64,000 nucleotides of DNA, from the NCBI GenBank assembly GCA_019096065.1, contig JAGUCH010000008.1, positions 377,001 through 441,000 on the forward strand. Reading direction: 5' to 3'. The stretch comes from Paracyclopina nana. Taxonomy: Eukaryota; Arthropoda; Copepoda; Cyclopoida; Cyclopettidae. Each line of letters opens with the position of its first letter. Positions within the stretch are counted from its first letter, which is position 1. Below, piece by piece: positions 22,196 to 34,664 of this stretch. A model generated the notes under the pieces. That model had not been told where the DNA came from and searched no databases. It worked only from the letters and a program-made list of their open reading frames with translations. A program made the translations under genes and the position numbers.

Positions 22196-23700
22196 TGCGC
22201 GAGGCGTTTTCGGACGTCAACAAAGGAAGTCTTCTTCCTTTGGCTCTTCTTTGGCTCTAGCTTTGGTGGGAAAAAGAAGATCCATTAATCTCAAAGCTAC
22301 AAATGATAACACACCAATTATGAAAGCGTTGACGCGAGGCGCTAATTTCGAGGGAAAACTAGCTTAAAAGCTGTTTTTCTTGCTAATAAAATGAAAAAAA
22401 AAAATATTCATATAATGAAAAAGTTGACTTTTCAACAATTTCAAGCTTGAACTAAGTTTTTTAGTTTAGTTATTTTTTGAGTTTTTACCTGTTTTTTTTT
22501 TCAAGATCTCCAGTTTTTAGCTTCTTTTATTTTTTGTTTTTATTTTTGGTCTTATTTGCTAATTTTTATCTGCTTTTATTCTTAACAAGTTTTTGCTTTC
22601 ATCCAGTTTTCAATTGTTAAAACTAGTTTCATGTCTCTTAATATATAAAGATAAAGCAAATTTTGAGGCAATGAATGGCTGTTTTTGAGGCTCACTTCAA
22701 AAGTGAAAATCGTTTCTTTGTTCTGTATATATGCTTGGATGAGTGGCCAAGTTAAGTAAGGAAATAGCACTATGGGAAATTATATTTTAAAGGTCCCCAT
22801 TTCCTGCCAAAAGTCCAAATTCTGGGTATCAATTGAAGCCCTGGGCAAAAATTACCCACGCTTCGTCCACGCGCTCCCCTCTCGCTTCTTTTGTCACAAC
22901 TTAACAATAAAATAGTAGAAGAAGCCAAACAAGACTGAAAATTGCCAAAAAAACATATTTCACCTAACCAGTCACAGAGCTACCAGATACGTTATTTAAA
23001 GTTATTTTTAGGTATTTTAAGGTAGGCATACAATTACAACTCTTACAATGCCAATTTCATGGTAAAAATAGCCAAACATGATTTTTTAACCAGTCTCGGC
23101 GCTACCAGAGTGGTTTCTCAAAAAGTAGCCAAAATTAAACTTTGAACAGCCGTGTTTGCACTAGCCGGTCTTTAGCTGAGAAATCGTGTTTAAACGCTTA
23201 AATTACTTGTTTTAACCAGTTCTAGAGCTACCAGATGTAATTTAGGATAAAGGCCAAATATTGGTGGAAAAAGCCACTTTGAGATCTGCTTGCCTGGAAA
23301 AGTGTACTGTTAGGTCTTTTCTTCCCACGATAAAGTTTTACCCACGAAAAGTGACTCAATTCGAAATGGAGGGAATTTTCAGTGCATGAATTTTTGCCCT
23401 GAGGCGCCATTATTTAGCCATAGTCAAGTAGCAGCAGCAGCAAAAACGAGAACAACAGCAGCTTAGATTTCCCACGTAGCTGAAAAGTCCCTTTAAACTG
23501 AGACAACAAAAACACGATTTGGCAAAATGGCTTCATTGCATTTTGGCACTTAATCACATTGTTTGGCTATCATTAACTTCAAAGGCAATTTTTGTAGTTA
23601 TGAAATTGTTATTTGTATAATTTTTCAGTTAACAAAAAAAAGTAACTACTTTTATTGTTGCTTTTTATCTTTAAGCGTAATTTTCTCAATGCGGGGATGT
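22196..23700. other. Intergenic DNA with weak coding hints
   Basis: At 22195-22370 a 57-codon plus-strand frame and competing frames on both strands are open, partly from a GGCTCTTCTTT duplication. At 23228-23410 a minus-strand ATG frame (MAPQGKNSCTENS...) has an internal GTGG/GTAAAA donor, so it could be a first exon. Neither has enough support for a call. The rest is AT-rich, with decayed repeats of ACCAGNNNNAGAGCTACCAG at about 22960-23240. Confidence 0.35.
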
Positions 23701-23701
23701 G

Positions 23702-24063
23702 TGGCAAAATATCCACTGTGCACTTTTAGCTTCAAAAAAAGGTAATTTTTGAATGCGAAACTTAATTTAATTCATTTTGGCGTCATTTTGTTTGAACCTT
23801 TTATACAACTTTTAAAATGGCTTTTTTGGCAGTTTTTTTTAAGTAGGAATTATCGCCCAAGTTGCTTTTTTATTGCGAATTCCCAAAATATTCACGAATT
23901 TATTTTTAATTTAGTTAAACTAACACCGTGTGCAAAATGTCTGGATAATCCATTGTGCAAAGGTCCAAAATGCACAGTGGGCATTTGCTCACTCATAGCA
24001 GTGAATTTTAGGAAACATTTAAAATTTGACATGCGCGTGAAAAGCACAAAATAGCCCACTGTG
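23702..24063. repeat. CACAGTGG element (23973-24063) with two single right ends upstream
   Basis: A full short copy runs from CACAGTGGGCATTTGC to ATAGCCCACTGTG with ATGCGCGTG inside the right arm (91 bp). Isolated right ends occur at about 23710 (AAAATATCCACTGTG) and 23943 (GGATAATCCATTGTG). Confidence 0.72.
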
Positions 24064-25600
24064 CGCGCGCGTTCAGTATTAACTTTGGCGCGTGACGTCA
24101 CAGGTGGGTAGCGAGTGGAGGATTTTAAGGCGTGTTTCCGGTGTTGTTTGGCGAAGAAAGGGTCAAATGACTGATTTCTTTGTTGATAACAATTAAAGGA
24201 AATCCCGATCACATGGCCAATGAAGTAGCACGCTTTTCGAACCGATTGGCGCGCCGCGCACACTGGGCCGAACGCGTCTGAAAACGTCGCGCTTTTACTT
24301 CACCACGGAATTTGGGAAAATCCAGTGTGAGAATGTTCGGCGTGAATTTCCGCCAAAACAACAGGCGGTGATGATCAACAACTTGTTTTAAAGGGATTTT
24401 TCGCACAATTATCGATTTCCACTCAAAACAAAAAGGAAATGGTCAAGCTGAGAGCGATAGCAACAATAACAACAAAGTGGCGCCAAAAATCAGCTGATTT
24501 CTCTAAAAAAAATTCTGCTCTCCAAGGAAACATTTAATAAAACTATACATAAGTTGAAAATATTAATCAGCTTTTTTTCAAAATAGTCCAAAATCGGAAT
24601 TAATAATCTTAAAATTTCACTGTAAAATGTAAATTGTTATTTTCTACAACATCATTTGCATCATTTCGAAATATTACAAAAAAGGTTTGCATTGAAGTAT
24701 TTCAAAAATGATATTTTTCAATATTTCAAATAAAAGTGACATATTTTAAAAAAATGCTTTTGAAAATTGTTAATAAATTTGACTTTATGTTTCGTAATTA
24801 GATTTGAAAGGAGAATGGACCAAATTGAAGAAAATGACATTTGACATAATTTAGCACATTTCTAAATGGGCGCTTTTAGCGAACAATGTGAGCATTTTCG
24901 GCTTTTTGAGGTCTTATTTTAATGGGTGGAGTTGCTACTTTGAAACTTGGTGACAGAAAATGACCTCCCAAAAGCCAAAAGCAAAAAAAAAAGGTTTTTC
25001 TCTGGGAATTCGCCCACCAAGGAAGAATCTTATCAGCAGTAGCAGCGTACCGGTTAGCGTCGCTGCGCTAGGGTTGACTAAACTGCTCCTAGGGCCGGCA
25101 CCAACAGCAGTTCTTTTTCGGGCTTTTTTCCAGCCAAATGTCGTGCTTGGTTCCCAAATGGCATACTTTGCTTCAAAAGCTTCACTTATTGTGCTAATGA
25201 GCTTAGCTTCAAAGCCAGACTTGACATTAATTTGGGCTCTGGCTGCCTGTCACCATTTTTTTTTCTCGGCCCTTGTCATTTACTGCTACTAAAATGAAAT
25301 TGTCATCTGCTCGCGGCTCCATACCCGCCAATTTGCCCAGATTCAATTTTCGGAGCCCAATTAGGGCTCTGATGGGGCCTAAAATTGATCCAGCATCACG
25401 CCATGGTTTTTCCCCCCAAAATTATCTAATTGATGGAATGGATCGGATTTGGGGCCGAGTTTGAAATTCTAATGCTGGCATGTGATTGGTTCAAAATCAT
25501 TTGTGGCTGGTTGCAACAAATTTAAGGCACACTATTTCAGATTGAGCTAGTGATTGACAATTTCCAATTAAAAGTTTTAAAGAAAAGATTTCGGACTGGC
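24064..25600. other. Intergenic DNA including a GC-rich island-like patch
   Basis: From 24064 to 24420 GC content rises, with a palindromic CRE-type TGACGTCA at 24093-24100 and several CGCGC words. This may be a promoter, but no start exon could be assigned; an ATGGCCAATGAAG frame at 24212 is only 22 codons. At 24960-25292 there is an ATG-initiated 110-codon plus-strand frame (MTSQKPKAKKKGF...) with two hydrophobic stretches and no recognised domain. It could be a small membrane protein, at low confidence. Confidence 0.35.
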
Positions 25601-26300
25601 TCTAAATCAAAATAGATCGAGCTGGAAAATGTGAGGCAGTAGAGCACTCAGGTTGAGCGCAAAATCGATCCAGCATCAATTTTCAAATAACAAACTCTTC
25701 CAAATAATGGCGCTAATTTTTATTATTAAAAAATTGAAATGGTGCTGAGCTGGGAAATTTAAGGCCCCTCATAAGATGAACACTTAGATTGAGCTTAAAA
25801 TCGATCCAGCATCAATTTTCAAATTATGATTATCTGACAAAATTCAGAGTTACTGACTTCCTTTCAAATGGGATTGAGCAGGGAAATTTAAGGCACCTGA
25901 TCAAAAAAACTCTCAGATTGAGCTTAAAATCGATCCAGCATCATTTCTCAACTAAATTCAGTCTCACAAGAATTAGAGCTACTTCGACAGCTGACTTCTT
26001 AATCAAAAATCAAATGCTATTGAGCTGGGAAATTTAAGGCACCTCATCTGTAGAACTCTCAGATTGAGCTTAAAATCGATCCAGCATTAATTCTCAAATG
26101 TAGACATTTTCAAAAAAATCAGAGCTTCTTCGACAGCTGACTTCTTAAAAAATCAAATGGGATCGAGCTGGGAAATTTAAGGCTTAAAATCGATCCAGCA
26201 TCAATTCTATATTAAAAAAGTCTCCCAAAAATTAGAGCTACATAAATAGCTGACTTCATCTTTGAAAAATTCAAATGGGATTGAGCCGGGAAATTTAAGG
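25600..26300. repeat. ~110-130 bp tandem repeat (AAAATCGATCCAGCAT)
   Basis: At least six units share GGGAAATTTAAGGC and AGATTGAGCTTAAAATCGAT followed by CCAGCATCA. Units are moderately diverged and some are shortened (26160-26200). A single related ATTGATCCAGCATCA lies at 25386. Confidence 0.88.
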
Positions 26301-27250
26301 CACATGAGCTCGGGCTACTGGTAGATAAAGGCTCTTTTGCGTTTGTCGACACGGTTTCCCGCCCATTGTTCAAAGTCATGGTGATATATATTTTTGGACC
26401 ACCCTGGAGGCCTTAAACAAAGTGTTCTCACGCCAGAAGCTTCTAGAGGACAAACGAGCTTATATACATTTGAACTTTCATGAAAATTCATGCTTGAATA
26501 CATTTATGATTATGGCAGTGGTAAAAAGTGGTGATTTCTTTTGTGGTCAAAGTGTGACACACGCAAAGCACGAGCCAATTCCGAAATGTTATCAGATTGA
26601 CATGAATTGATGGAGTTTGAGCAGTGCTGACATCAAATCTTAAAGATAGCATATCCAATCATAACTCATGATTTTTTAAAGCTCATTGTTGACTCAGCTG
26701 TCAAAAAGGGGTGAAAAAAGCCTTGGACCCAACACCCAGGGGCTCAATTGGACACACCACATACCACTGAACCACTGTACCAAATCGACATTTATATTAT
26801 TTATGTAATCGTCAGCTGCTTATTATGATTTAAAAAAAACAATCGAACGACATTTTGCATGGCTTGACTGCTAATCAATAAGCTTTCAGTTGTGCACTTG
26901 CGTCTTTTGAAAACAGCAAAGAAAAGCCATATTTTGGCTTGCAGATGGATCTGATTGCCCAAGTATTTCATTTGTCATCACATTCTTGCGAGAACTAGTG
27001 AGATTTTTTACTTCACCGTCGAAAATATTCGGGTGCATTTCTGAGAGTGAATGGTCTCACAGTTTAATGTAGCTACTTCTTCTTCTCCTTCTTGAAGCCA
27101 TTAAAAAGGCGCTTGTGAGCCGCTTCATGGATAAAGCGAACTTTTCATAAAAGGGTCTTCTGAAGAAAAATTCTTCAGCCATTTAGCATGGAAGAAGCGT
27201 ACAATCAGTTTTACCAAAAAAAAAAAAAAAATGTCGCAACAACATTTCAG
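26301..27250. other. Intergenic DNA
   Basis: An AGAAGCTTCTAGA (HSE-like) at about 26436 precedes a TTATATACA at about 26458, suggesting a possible promoter, but only a 34-codon ATG frame follows. A GAA GCC ATT AAA AAG frame near 27095 ends quickly. No call is made. Confidence 0.35.
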
Positions 27251-27412
27251 GAAAGCAAGTTTAATCCTTCCAAACTTGTTGACAACTCATGTTTAGCTCA
27301 GTGCTTCGGCTCCTCTTATGGAAAATAGGTTGTAGGTGGGAGCCGCAATCCTGAGTCATAACTGAGTTGTAAACAAGTTCATGATGGTTTGCCTGGATTT
27401 GCTTGCAAGTAG

Positions 27413-27577
27413 TTCAATGATTTGTACGATAAAGTTGGGCCAGTGTGCTCTGCGCTCATGGCATGCCTGGAATCAACGGCTGTTAATTGTGCTGAGACAA
27501 GTGACAAATGTTCGATGCTCAGAAAAGTACACTACTGCATTCCTTGTCAGCAAAGCGACATATCATGGCTTACACAA
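27413..27577 (+). CDS. Possible exon of a cysteine-rich secreted or luminal domain
   Basis: After TTGCAAGTAG an open frame starts FNDLYDKVGPVCSALMACLE and continues with six more cysteines, ending CIPC before a stop at 27578. Cys spacing and composition look like a disulphide-rich extracellular domain. An upstream stretch (27252-27336, after TTTCAG) reads NPSKLVDNSCLAQCFG and may be the preceding exon, but it runs into TAG. I could not find a donor that joins this exon in phase to the exon chain starting at 27682, so either the exon boundary is mis-seen or the locus is damaged. Confidence 0.4.
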
Positions 27578-27681
27578 TGACGCCTGTGATTTATTATGGG
27601 CAGAGTGAAACTTTCCAGGTTGATTGTTGTTTAAAAAGCGTAATTTATGACCACCGTTTTTTTTCTCTAATTAATAATCAG

Positions 27682-30068
27682 CAAATGACGCTGAGAAGAA
27701 CTACACAAATGCTGTTAATGACACTAGTTCTCACAAAAATGTGATGACAAATGGAATCCTTGGGCAATTGTTTCCATTTGGAAGCAATCTAGTGACTTTC
27801 ATTGCTCGTTTTCTTTTTCGCAAGTCCACAAAGCAAAGCTGCAAGATTTGCAAACAAGCCATGAGGAATGTCGTCAAATTGTTTCTTTCGCTTAAAAATA
27901 GTAAGCGAAGGATACATCATCACCTTACTCAGCTTGGCTTGATATCAGTTGGATCATTAAGCGATTTTGTGTCATTTCTCTTGCCAAAAGTTGCCAACTC
28001 ACTGGTGCCCAATTAATTTCTGGAAATCATGCCATTAATTACCCAGGCAAAGCTTATCTGACATTTCTAAGCCAGATAAAAGGCCTATTCAAGGTGCAGC
28101 AAAAAATGCCTCTATTGTGTCATTTAAGCCCAGATTTGGAAGGCTCAGTACACAACATATTCAAATAGAAGTCCAGCCCAAGTTGAGATGACCAAAGCCA
28201 ATTTGTCTTGGTTGAAACATCTTAATGACTACTTTTATCTTTACTTCACTAGAGCAGCAGTAGCAGCTGAGCCCAAAAAAGCCCTTTTGGCAACCTGACT
28301 ATCTGAGAAACATGAGTGATTTTTCACATCATTCTTATCTGACAAGGCTGAAAATTTCGTTCAGAAGTGAATAATAGTGCATACTAATCTTGGGCTACTT
28401 TCAAAACCCAAATTAGGGCTGAATATAAGCCACCATCAATTTCACATAAAATGCCATAAAGTCAAATTAAATTAGTGAGCATCATAACCTCAAGGTTTAA
28501 CAATGTAAAAAAAGGTTCACTGACCTTAATAGTGAAACTTCTGAGCATAACTTAGCATCATCATAAAGTTGGGATTAGGGCTATGGCAAATTTCATGCTG
28601 GTCAAGAGTGGTTGAGTCAACCCTAGCCATTCATGCAGGAGCGAGGGGATAAAATTAGGTTAATTTCAGGCTTAAAAAGGAAGTTGTGCCCCAGGTGGGT
28701 CCTGTTAACACTTTTTAGATCGTCTTTGTAGGACACCCTGTGTAAATTACTGGTTGAACACAACAACACATGGTCATTAAAAGTAAGCCACTTCCCTACC
28801 AGATGGATCACTTATGGCCCCAAGCCATAATTATTGGCAGAACCACACAAGATTTTGTACCATCCAAAAGGTTTCCCAGCTCAAGTCTGCACTGATCCAA
28901 TGCAGAAGTGAAACATTGGTAATTTGAATTGTGAATCGAAACCTTAAACTTAAAACTGATTGGCTCTATTTTGCTAGATAAGTTTAATAATTTATTTACT
29001 ATGCACTATTCGCTATTTTTTAAAGAGGCATTAAAACATTTCTATCATTGATATTAAAAATATAAAAATGATCGATAATGGAAGAAATAAGCAAAAGTTT
29101 GCCAATCTGGTATTATAATGTATAACACTAGCAAATTTGCTCAACATTTTCCTTGCAAAAAAACATAATTTTGGTGAGTAAATTACTAATTCTTCTTGAT
29201 CCTATGCATAACTTGTCGTTTGGAGTAGTGGATATAGAACCAATGCATAATTGTGTTTTGGGAATGCCCAATTGAATGATGCTCAGATTTCAGCTGAAAT
29301 CTTGCTGAGATGTCCATCTGTCCTCAGGAATTATTATCTTTTTGTCGTGCACTGAATCATTTCCAGCTGAGTGTCCCAACTACTGAGCGAAGAGTGAGGT
29401 ATGCGAACCCAAAAACTTGCTTCATTTGGCCACCAGAGATCCATATCTATGTAGCAAGTGGCCAGTCTGGGAAAAGCCAGACATTATAGACTTGTTTTAG
29501 GCATTTCAGTGTGTTTTACTCCAACTTTGATGACTCCCCATTGGTGGTAAGGAATTCAAACATGTATATTTAAACACTCTTCTTTTTCCCTTATAAAACC
29601 CTTTTATGATGCTAATTTCAAGCCTCTTTTTTGCACCTGTGAGATGTGGCTGCTGCCATAAATACTCTGGTCAATTTCCCATTTCAGCATCAATCTTCAA
29701 TTTGAGCACGTGGTGTGTATTGTCCAAAAATGGACCATGGAATGTGGTTTACCACCAGCTTCTTTTGACCTCGTCAATTTGACAAGAAAAAAAAAGAGTT
29801 AGCCGGGCTTGTTCTTGATCTGTTATCGCTTAACTTGGTTGACAAGCCTGAATGATTGCTGATTAATGAAGAAGAAGGAGAGCGAGTCGAGTTTTTTGTG
29901 GCCAAGAAAACTAATAATAAGTAGCAACGGCTTCTCCACATTGTCTTGCACTAGGATTTATTAGACAGGTTTGCCAATTTGCAACCATTTTTGACCCATA
30001 CCACAGCTATGAGAGGCTCTGGTCATCTGGTTGCTTAATAATGTATGCATTGGCTCTATCCTGCTCAG
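27682..30068 (+). CDS. Unrecognised multi-exon gene (chain of short exons)
   Basis: A chain of exons with matching phases was read: 27682-27740 (NDAEKNYTNAVNDTSSHKN), 27785-~27870 (QVHKAKLQDLQTSHEECRQ in frame), 27933-28093 (WLDISWIIKRF ... SQIKGLFK), 28347-28366 (AENFVQ), 28670-28694 (LKKEVVPQ), 28732-28782 (DTLCKLLVEHNNTWSLK), 28880-28918 (LKSALIQCRSETL), 29328-29398 (ELLSFCRALNHFQ...), 29510-29546 (VFYSNFDDSPLV) and 29969-30068 (VCQFATIFDPYH ... MYALALSC). From 27933 on each junction has GT/AG sites and fitting codon phase; several acceptors are strong (TCTGTCCTCAG, TCTTTGTAG). The junctions before 27933 are uncertain. The middle is charged and helix-like, and the last exon has a hydrophobic segment, so a membrane protein is possible. 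No family recognised. The true 3' end may lie beyond, or the frame may run on to a stop at 30157. Confidence 0.6.
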
Positions 30069-30189
30069 GTCACATTTCATTGAATTCAACATCCTTCAAA
30101 ATGGAAAAGAATTTGATAGCCTCAAAAATATTTAGTCTCAAGTGTGCTGCATTTTAGTGATATGTGGCAAAAAGTGCTGGTCAGGTTCT

Positions 30190-30870
30190 TAGTTTTGAAC
30201 AGTGGTTCCTTGAGACAACCAGTGGCTCTGGGTGGTTAGCAGTCGAGTGGTACATTCCCACCAGTGGTTCTCAATGGTTATTAGTGGATCTCATCATTCA
30301 TCAGTGGTTCTAAGCTCTCATTAGTGGTTCTCAATGGTTAATAATGGCTCCCAGTATTCACTAGGGGCTCTGGTGGTCTTTATAGGTTCTTGGTGTTCTT
30401 CAGTGGTTCCAATTGGCATTTAGTGTTTTATGGTGGTTATCATTGGTTCTAAGTAGTCTTAAGTATTTTAAGATAGGTTCTTACTGATTACTAGTAGCTG
30501 CCAGTGGTATTAGTGGTCTTCAGTGGTCTTTGGTGGTATTTAGTGGTCCTCAGTGGTTCTTAGAGTATAAAGTGGTTACATTGGAGGCTTTCATTTTATA
30601 AGTGGTCATCAGTGCTTATTGGTGGTCATCAGCGACTATCGGTGGTTTTCAGTGGTTCCAAGAGGCATTTAGTGGTTTATGGTGGTTATCATTGGTTCTA
30701 AGTGTTCTTAAGTGTCTTAAGATAGGTTCTTACTCTCTGTGGTCTTCAGTGGTTCTTAGAGTATGCGGTGGTTACATTGAAGGCTTTCATTCTATAAGTG
30801 CTTATTGGTGGTCATCAGCGACTATCGGTGGTTTTCAGTGGTTCTTAAATGTCCTCAGTGGTTTGAATTA
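30190..30870. repeat. Tandem repeat of AGTGGTTCT/AGTGGT words with a 187-bp duplication
   Basis: Irregular units of AGTGGTTCTNAGTGGT. In addition, the segment containing GCTTATTGGTGGTCATCAGC occurs at about 30613 and again at about 30800, preceded by TTCTATAAGTG in the second copy. The repeat lies directly downstream of the multi-exon gene. Confidence 0.85.
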
Positions 30871-30989
30871 GTCAAAGTTTCTCCCTGGCTCAAGCCATTG
30901 ATAAATAGTTCCTTAAGTTTTTTGAAATACTTCAACAGTGGTTTTCAGAGGTATCAGGTGGTTTTCGCCGTGGTTTGGGCAGCCAATTA

Positions 30990-31500
30990 ATTAACTCTAG
31001 CATATTTTGAAAAGGTCTGTAATTAAAACCATGCAATCAATCCAGCTCGCTTTTTTTTCTTTATGGCTGGAGAAGAAGAACATCAGGTCCAGGTTTTCAT
31101 CTTGGAATTTGATTGCTGCTACTCCTATTATACCATTTTTTGTCGGTGGTTGAGTAGCACATGATTAGGGCCTTTGTACACCGGCAACAGCCAGGGAAAA
31201 GACTTTTTTCAGGCCTTGGGGCAACGATTTGGCCGAAAAGTGCGCGCCTAGTGGACCGAGCTTGGAAAAGTGCTCCAAAGGAGGAAAATTAATGGATCAG
31301 ATGCTCCAAAAGATCAAAGTTTCTCACGCTTACTACATAAAAGAGCTACCCCAAAAAAGGTGCGCGGCTATTACACCATTAAAAAGGGAGCAACCAATCC
31401 AAAAAAAAATTGCCAAATAAAATTAGCCTCCATTGCCAATTTTGAAGATGACTCCATTGTAAATTAAGAAGGAATTAAGATTTCATTTTAATTATGAGAT
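30990..31500. other. Intergenic DNA
   Basis: An ATG at about 31062 opens 33 codons (MAGEEEHQVQVFILE...). A TTG-initiated 63-codon frame at 31229 has no support. Nothing firm is seen. Confidence 0.35.
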
Positions 31501-31639
31501 TTAAGACTTTTGGTCTTAATACTATTTTTTGGTCTTTTAAGTTTTTTTAAAGGACTACTTTTTGGCCTTAGTTGAACTTTTAGAGTCTTAAAAGTCCTTA
31601 AAGAGCTTTAAGCCTTTTTAGTTTATTATGTTAAATGAT

Positions 31640-31910
31640 GCATTATTTGCCTTTAGTGAATTTTAGGCTTTTTTCAGCTTAATGCTTTTAAGCACAATTT
31701 TTGCTTTGAAAGGCATTTTTAAGTCTTATTTTTTGCCTTTATAGTGAATTTTAGGCTTTTTTGTACATAATGTTTTTAAGCACAATTTTTGCTTTGAAAG
31801 GCATTTTTAAGTCTTATTTTTAGCCATTATAGTGAATTTTAGGCTTTTTTGTGCTTAATGATTTTAAGCACAATTTTTGCTTTAAAAGGCATTTTAAGTC
31901 TTTTTTGTTT
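31640..31910. repeat. ~85-bp tandem repeat, three units
   Basis: Units contain AGTGAATTTTAGGCTTTTTT, then TTTTAAGCACAATTTTTGCT, then AAGGCATTTTTAAGTCTTA. Starts are at about 31657, 31743 and 31830. The neighbouring 31500-31640 is rich in AGTCTTAAA words. Confidence 0.85.
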
Positions 31911-32349
31911 GTTTAAAGATTTCCAAGTATTTTTGTAGCTTATTCTTTCAAGGCCTTTTAATACAGTTTTACAGTTTTAAAAGAGCTTTTTTTGAGTGCC
32001 AAAAGATCCCTTTGAAAATTAGCTTCACCTTTTGAAGGGATTCTGATTAAAAATATGCTAAAATGTCTAATTAGGTTTTCTTTTCGGGGGAAATTGGAGT
32101 GGTATGCTAAGTAAGAAGGGTCAAGTACATTGAAGGGTCAGAAGACTTGGCCATAAAAGTAGCTGGTATAGCTGAAGCAGCAGCTGCTGCTTTGGTAGTA
32201 GTGGAATAATTCTGTAGCCCTGCAATTATATGAAAATGCGTCTGATGAGGCTCATGATAAAAATGGCCGCAAAAAAGAGGAGAGTGGTCTCATACCTTTT
32301 GTACTTATAGCTCAGAAGCTGTTGAGAAAACACCTCAAAACACCAGTTT

Positions 32350-33050
32350 TATGTGATGTTCATCTCGACATTAAAACTTAATGATGTATGCCAATTTGTC
32401 GTTAAGCCATGGAGTGATATCAAATCAAGTGATGTATCCATGAGATTATGCCATAAACTTCCAAATTTGTTGACATTTTCCAAAACTGAATTGAACTTGG
32501 TGAGTAAGATATTGTCTTACATCAGGGTTTTCCATGATTTTGCGCTAATTTTCATGATAGAACGGATGTGATTTTTAATAATAAAACTTTTTATTTTTAT
32601 TCAATTTTTTGGCAGTGAAGCTGAATTTTGTTGCTTAGCTCAAATACTTGAACATTCGATTATAAGCTATTTGTATTTTATTTGACGCTAAAAGAAAAAT
32701 GATGTTTGGCTAATCATGAAGTTTTTAAATTCCGTCAAATAAGCAACATTGATAAACATTGTAAAGTAAAACTTTTGAATAATTCATAATCAAATAAGAT
32801 TTGGCCATAACCTTTCAAAATGTTTATCGCAATAATCAAATTTTTTTAAACAATGTACACCAATTTGTAGTTAAACCATGAGGTGATATCAAATCAAATG
32901 ATCTATCAATGAGATTATGTCATAAACTTTCAAATTTGTCGTCATTTTCCAAAACTGAATTGAACTTGGAGAGCAAGATATTTGTCTACATCAGCATTTT
33001 CCCTGATTTTGCATTGATTAATTTCAATTTTTCCTACTGCTACACTTTGA
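32350..33050. repeat. Direct duplication of a ~190-bp segment
   Basis: Segments at about 32366-32545 and 32860-33030 share GATATCAAATCAA, AGATTATG(C/T)CATAAACTT, TTTTCCAAAACTGAATTGAA and TTTGC. They are about 510 bp apart and clearly diverged. A GTGAGT donor-like site exists only in the first copy. Confidence 0.72.
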
Positions 33051-33192
33051 TGATGAAATTGAAGATGTTTGACGCTGGCAGGACTTGTCAAAATTCCAGT
33101 TAGCTCGTGTCTCGCAACAATTGCCCCTGGGGGCCTACTTCTTCAGGGCACTTTGCATTGGTGGCTGTGTTTGTAATTTTCCCTTCAAAAAG

Positions 33193-33315
33193 AGTTAAGC
33201 CCAGCTTTGACCATCATCTCAAAGCTGAGCTTTGGCAGGCGCCGCCTACTGAATTCAGGTATACACACCAAGATTAATTAACAGGTATCTGTTACAGAAC
33301 ACAAATAGGAATCTC
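33193..33315 (+). CDS. Possible pair of small exons, unrecognised
   Basis: 33193-33258 follows a weak acceptor and reads VKPSFDHHLKAELWQAPPT with a good donor (TTCAG/GTATAC). 33298-33315 lies between TGTTACAG and GTAAGA and continues in phase (TQIGI). The 39-nt intron is very short, even for this locus. No start, stop or family is seen. The next 860 bp are a foldback element, which would then sit in an intron. Confidence 0.3.
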
Positions 33316-33351
33316 GTAAGATTGACGGGAATGTCTCTTTTTTTTCTTTCT

Positions 33352-34215
33352 TAATAAATTTCCTATGTTATGAACTCATGGATCAAGCTCAAAGTCAAGA
33401 AGAGTGCGTCAAAAAAGAAAATTGGGTCTTGTGTGACTTTGAGCGTTATAAAATTGAATGCCTAAAAATTGTTGGCGCAGTTAAACTGAAATTTTTTTTG
33501 ATAGTTTTGGTGATATTATACTAGTAATGAATGAGGGTGATGCAAATAAAATGGTCACACCATCTTTTGTTTCCTTTTTAGCTTTCGTGTTTAAGGGAGC
33601 ATAAATTCTGGATTTGTCTCGGTCCTCACATCATCAGCCATGGTCCAGATTCATTCAAAATGGCCATGAAAAAGAATGTCTGCTTGAAAATTGACCTAGA
33701 AAGCGCAAAAAAGTACACACCAATTGAAATTGTCTTTCATTCAAATACCATTTTTATGCCAACAAATATATTTAAATCACAATATTGAACTAATGAAAGT
33801 AGTGATGTATGTTGCACTCTTATTTTTAGTTGGCTAGATTAAAATTAAAATTGATGGTACATAATGAGAGGAAAACTTTTCTTGATTTTGTCGTCAAATC
33901 ACCCTGGTAGCCAAAAAAAACGAAGCAGGTCGTGAAAGAGTGGACACAAAAGATTCAAAATGGCCCCCAATTTAGCAGCAGATTCAAATGAGTACACACT
34001 TACTTCTGCAGGTGGCTTTTGTGTCCTGATAAAGAAGTGTACAGAACGTCCCACAGTTTTCGAAGCGAAAACGTAATTCAGTTAAACGGCGCCAACAATT
34101 TTTAGGCACTCAATTAATAAACGCATGCAGCCACCAAATGCCCAATTTTCACTTTTGACGCACTCTGCTCGACTTTGAGCTCGATCCATGTGTTCATAAC
34201 ATAGGAGATTTATTT
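33352..34215. repeat. ~860-bp foldback element with ~130-bp inverted ends (family II, copy 1)
   Basis: The left arm carries CCTATGTTATGAACTCATGG, ATCAAGCTCAAAGTC and GCCTAAAAATTGTTGGCGC. The right arm carries the reverse complement of each, ending ATAACATAGGAGATTTATTT. The middle (33600-34000) is unique and has no clear open frame. This is a non-autonomous foldback transposon or an old palindromic duplication. Confidence 0.85.
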
Positions 34216-34301
34216 AGAGCGAAAACAGTGGGACGACCTGTACACGCTACTCTGCCCCTAATTAAGGAGGGTAAATAACCCCTTTTTTCACAACACAGCC
34301 A

Positions 34302-34523
34302 ATGGCAAACCCAAAACACTTCCCATATTACGCTGTTGTCTCAATTATTATTTCTCTGTTTGCCACATGTCTGTTTTTTCCTGCATCACCCTCTATTACA
34401 GCCCAACGCACTACTAATTCTGAGCATTTCATAAGGAATGCAATAAAGCTGACCTGGACCAAAAAACACCTTCTTTTCCAACATGAAAAGAGAATAAAGG
34501 AAGAGAAGCTGAGCAAAGGATAA
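34302..34523 (+). CDS. Possible small membrane or secreted protein, 73 codons
   Basis: An ATG-initiated frame reads MANPKHFPYYAVVSIIISLF with a hydrophobic N-terminus and a basic C-terminal half, ending at 34523. Two AATAAA signals lie inside the second half (34442, 34493), which argues against it. A good acceptor-like TCTATTACAG also lies inside the frame, so part of this may be intron/exon of another gene. Low confidence. Confidence 0.27.
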   Translation: MANPKHFPYYAVVSIIISLFATCLFFPASPSITAQRTTNSEHFIRNAIKLTWTKKHLLFQHEKRIKEEKLSKG

Positions 34524-34664
34524 TGAGCAGCTACTGAAAATTCCCTTTTCTTTGGGGGATGGAAAAAAGCCATTTTGAAACAAGCTGTCATGCAAAGGGA
34601 TGATAAAATAATGGGCTCAGTGAAAATTGCCTACTTGATATTCTGCTCACAGATGTAGAAAATA

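Noticed and set aside
24960..25292. 110-codon ATG frame (MTSQKPKAKKKGF...)
   Set aside because: No recognised domain, no clear promoter or poly(A) signal; kept only as a note in the intergenic entry.
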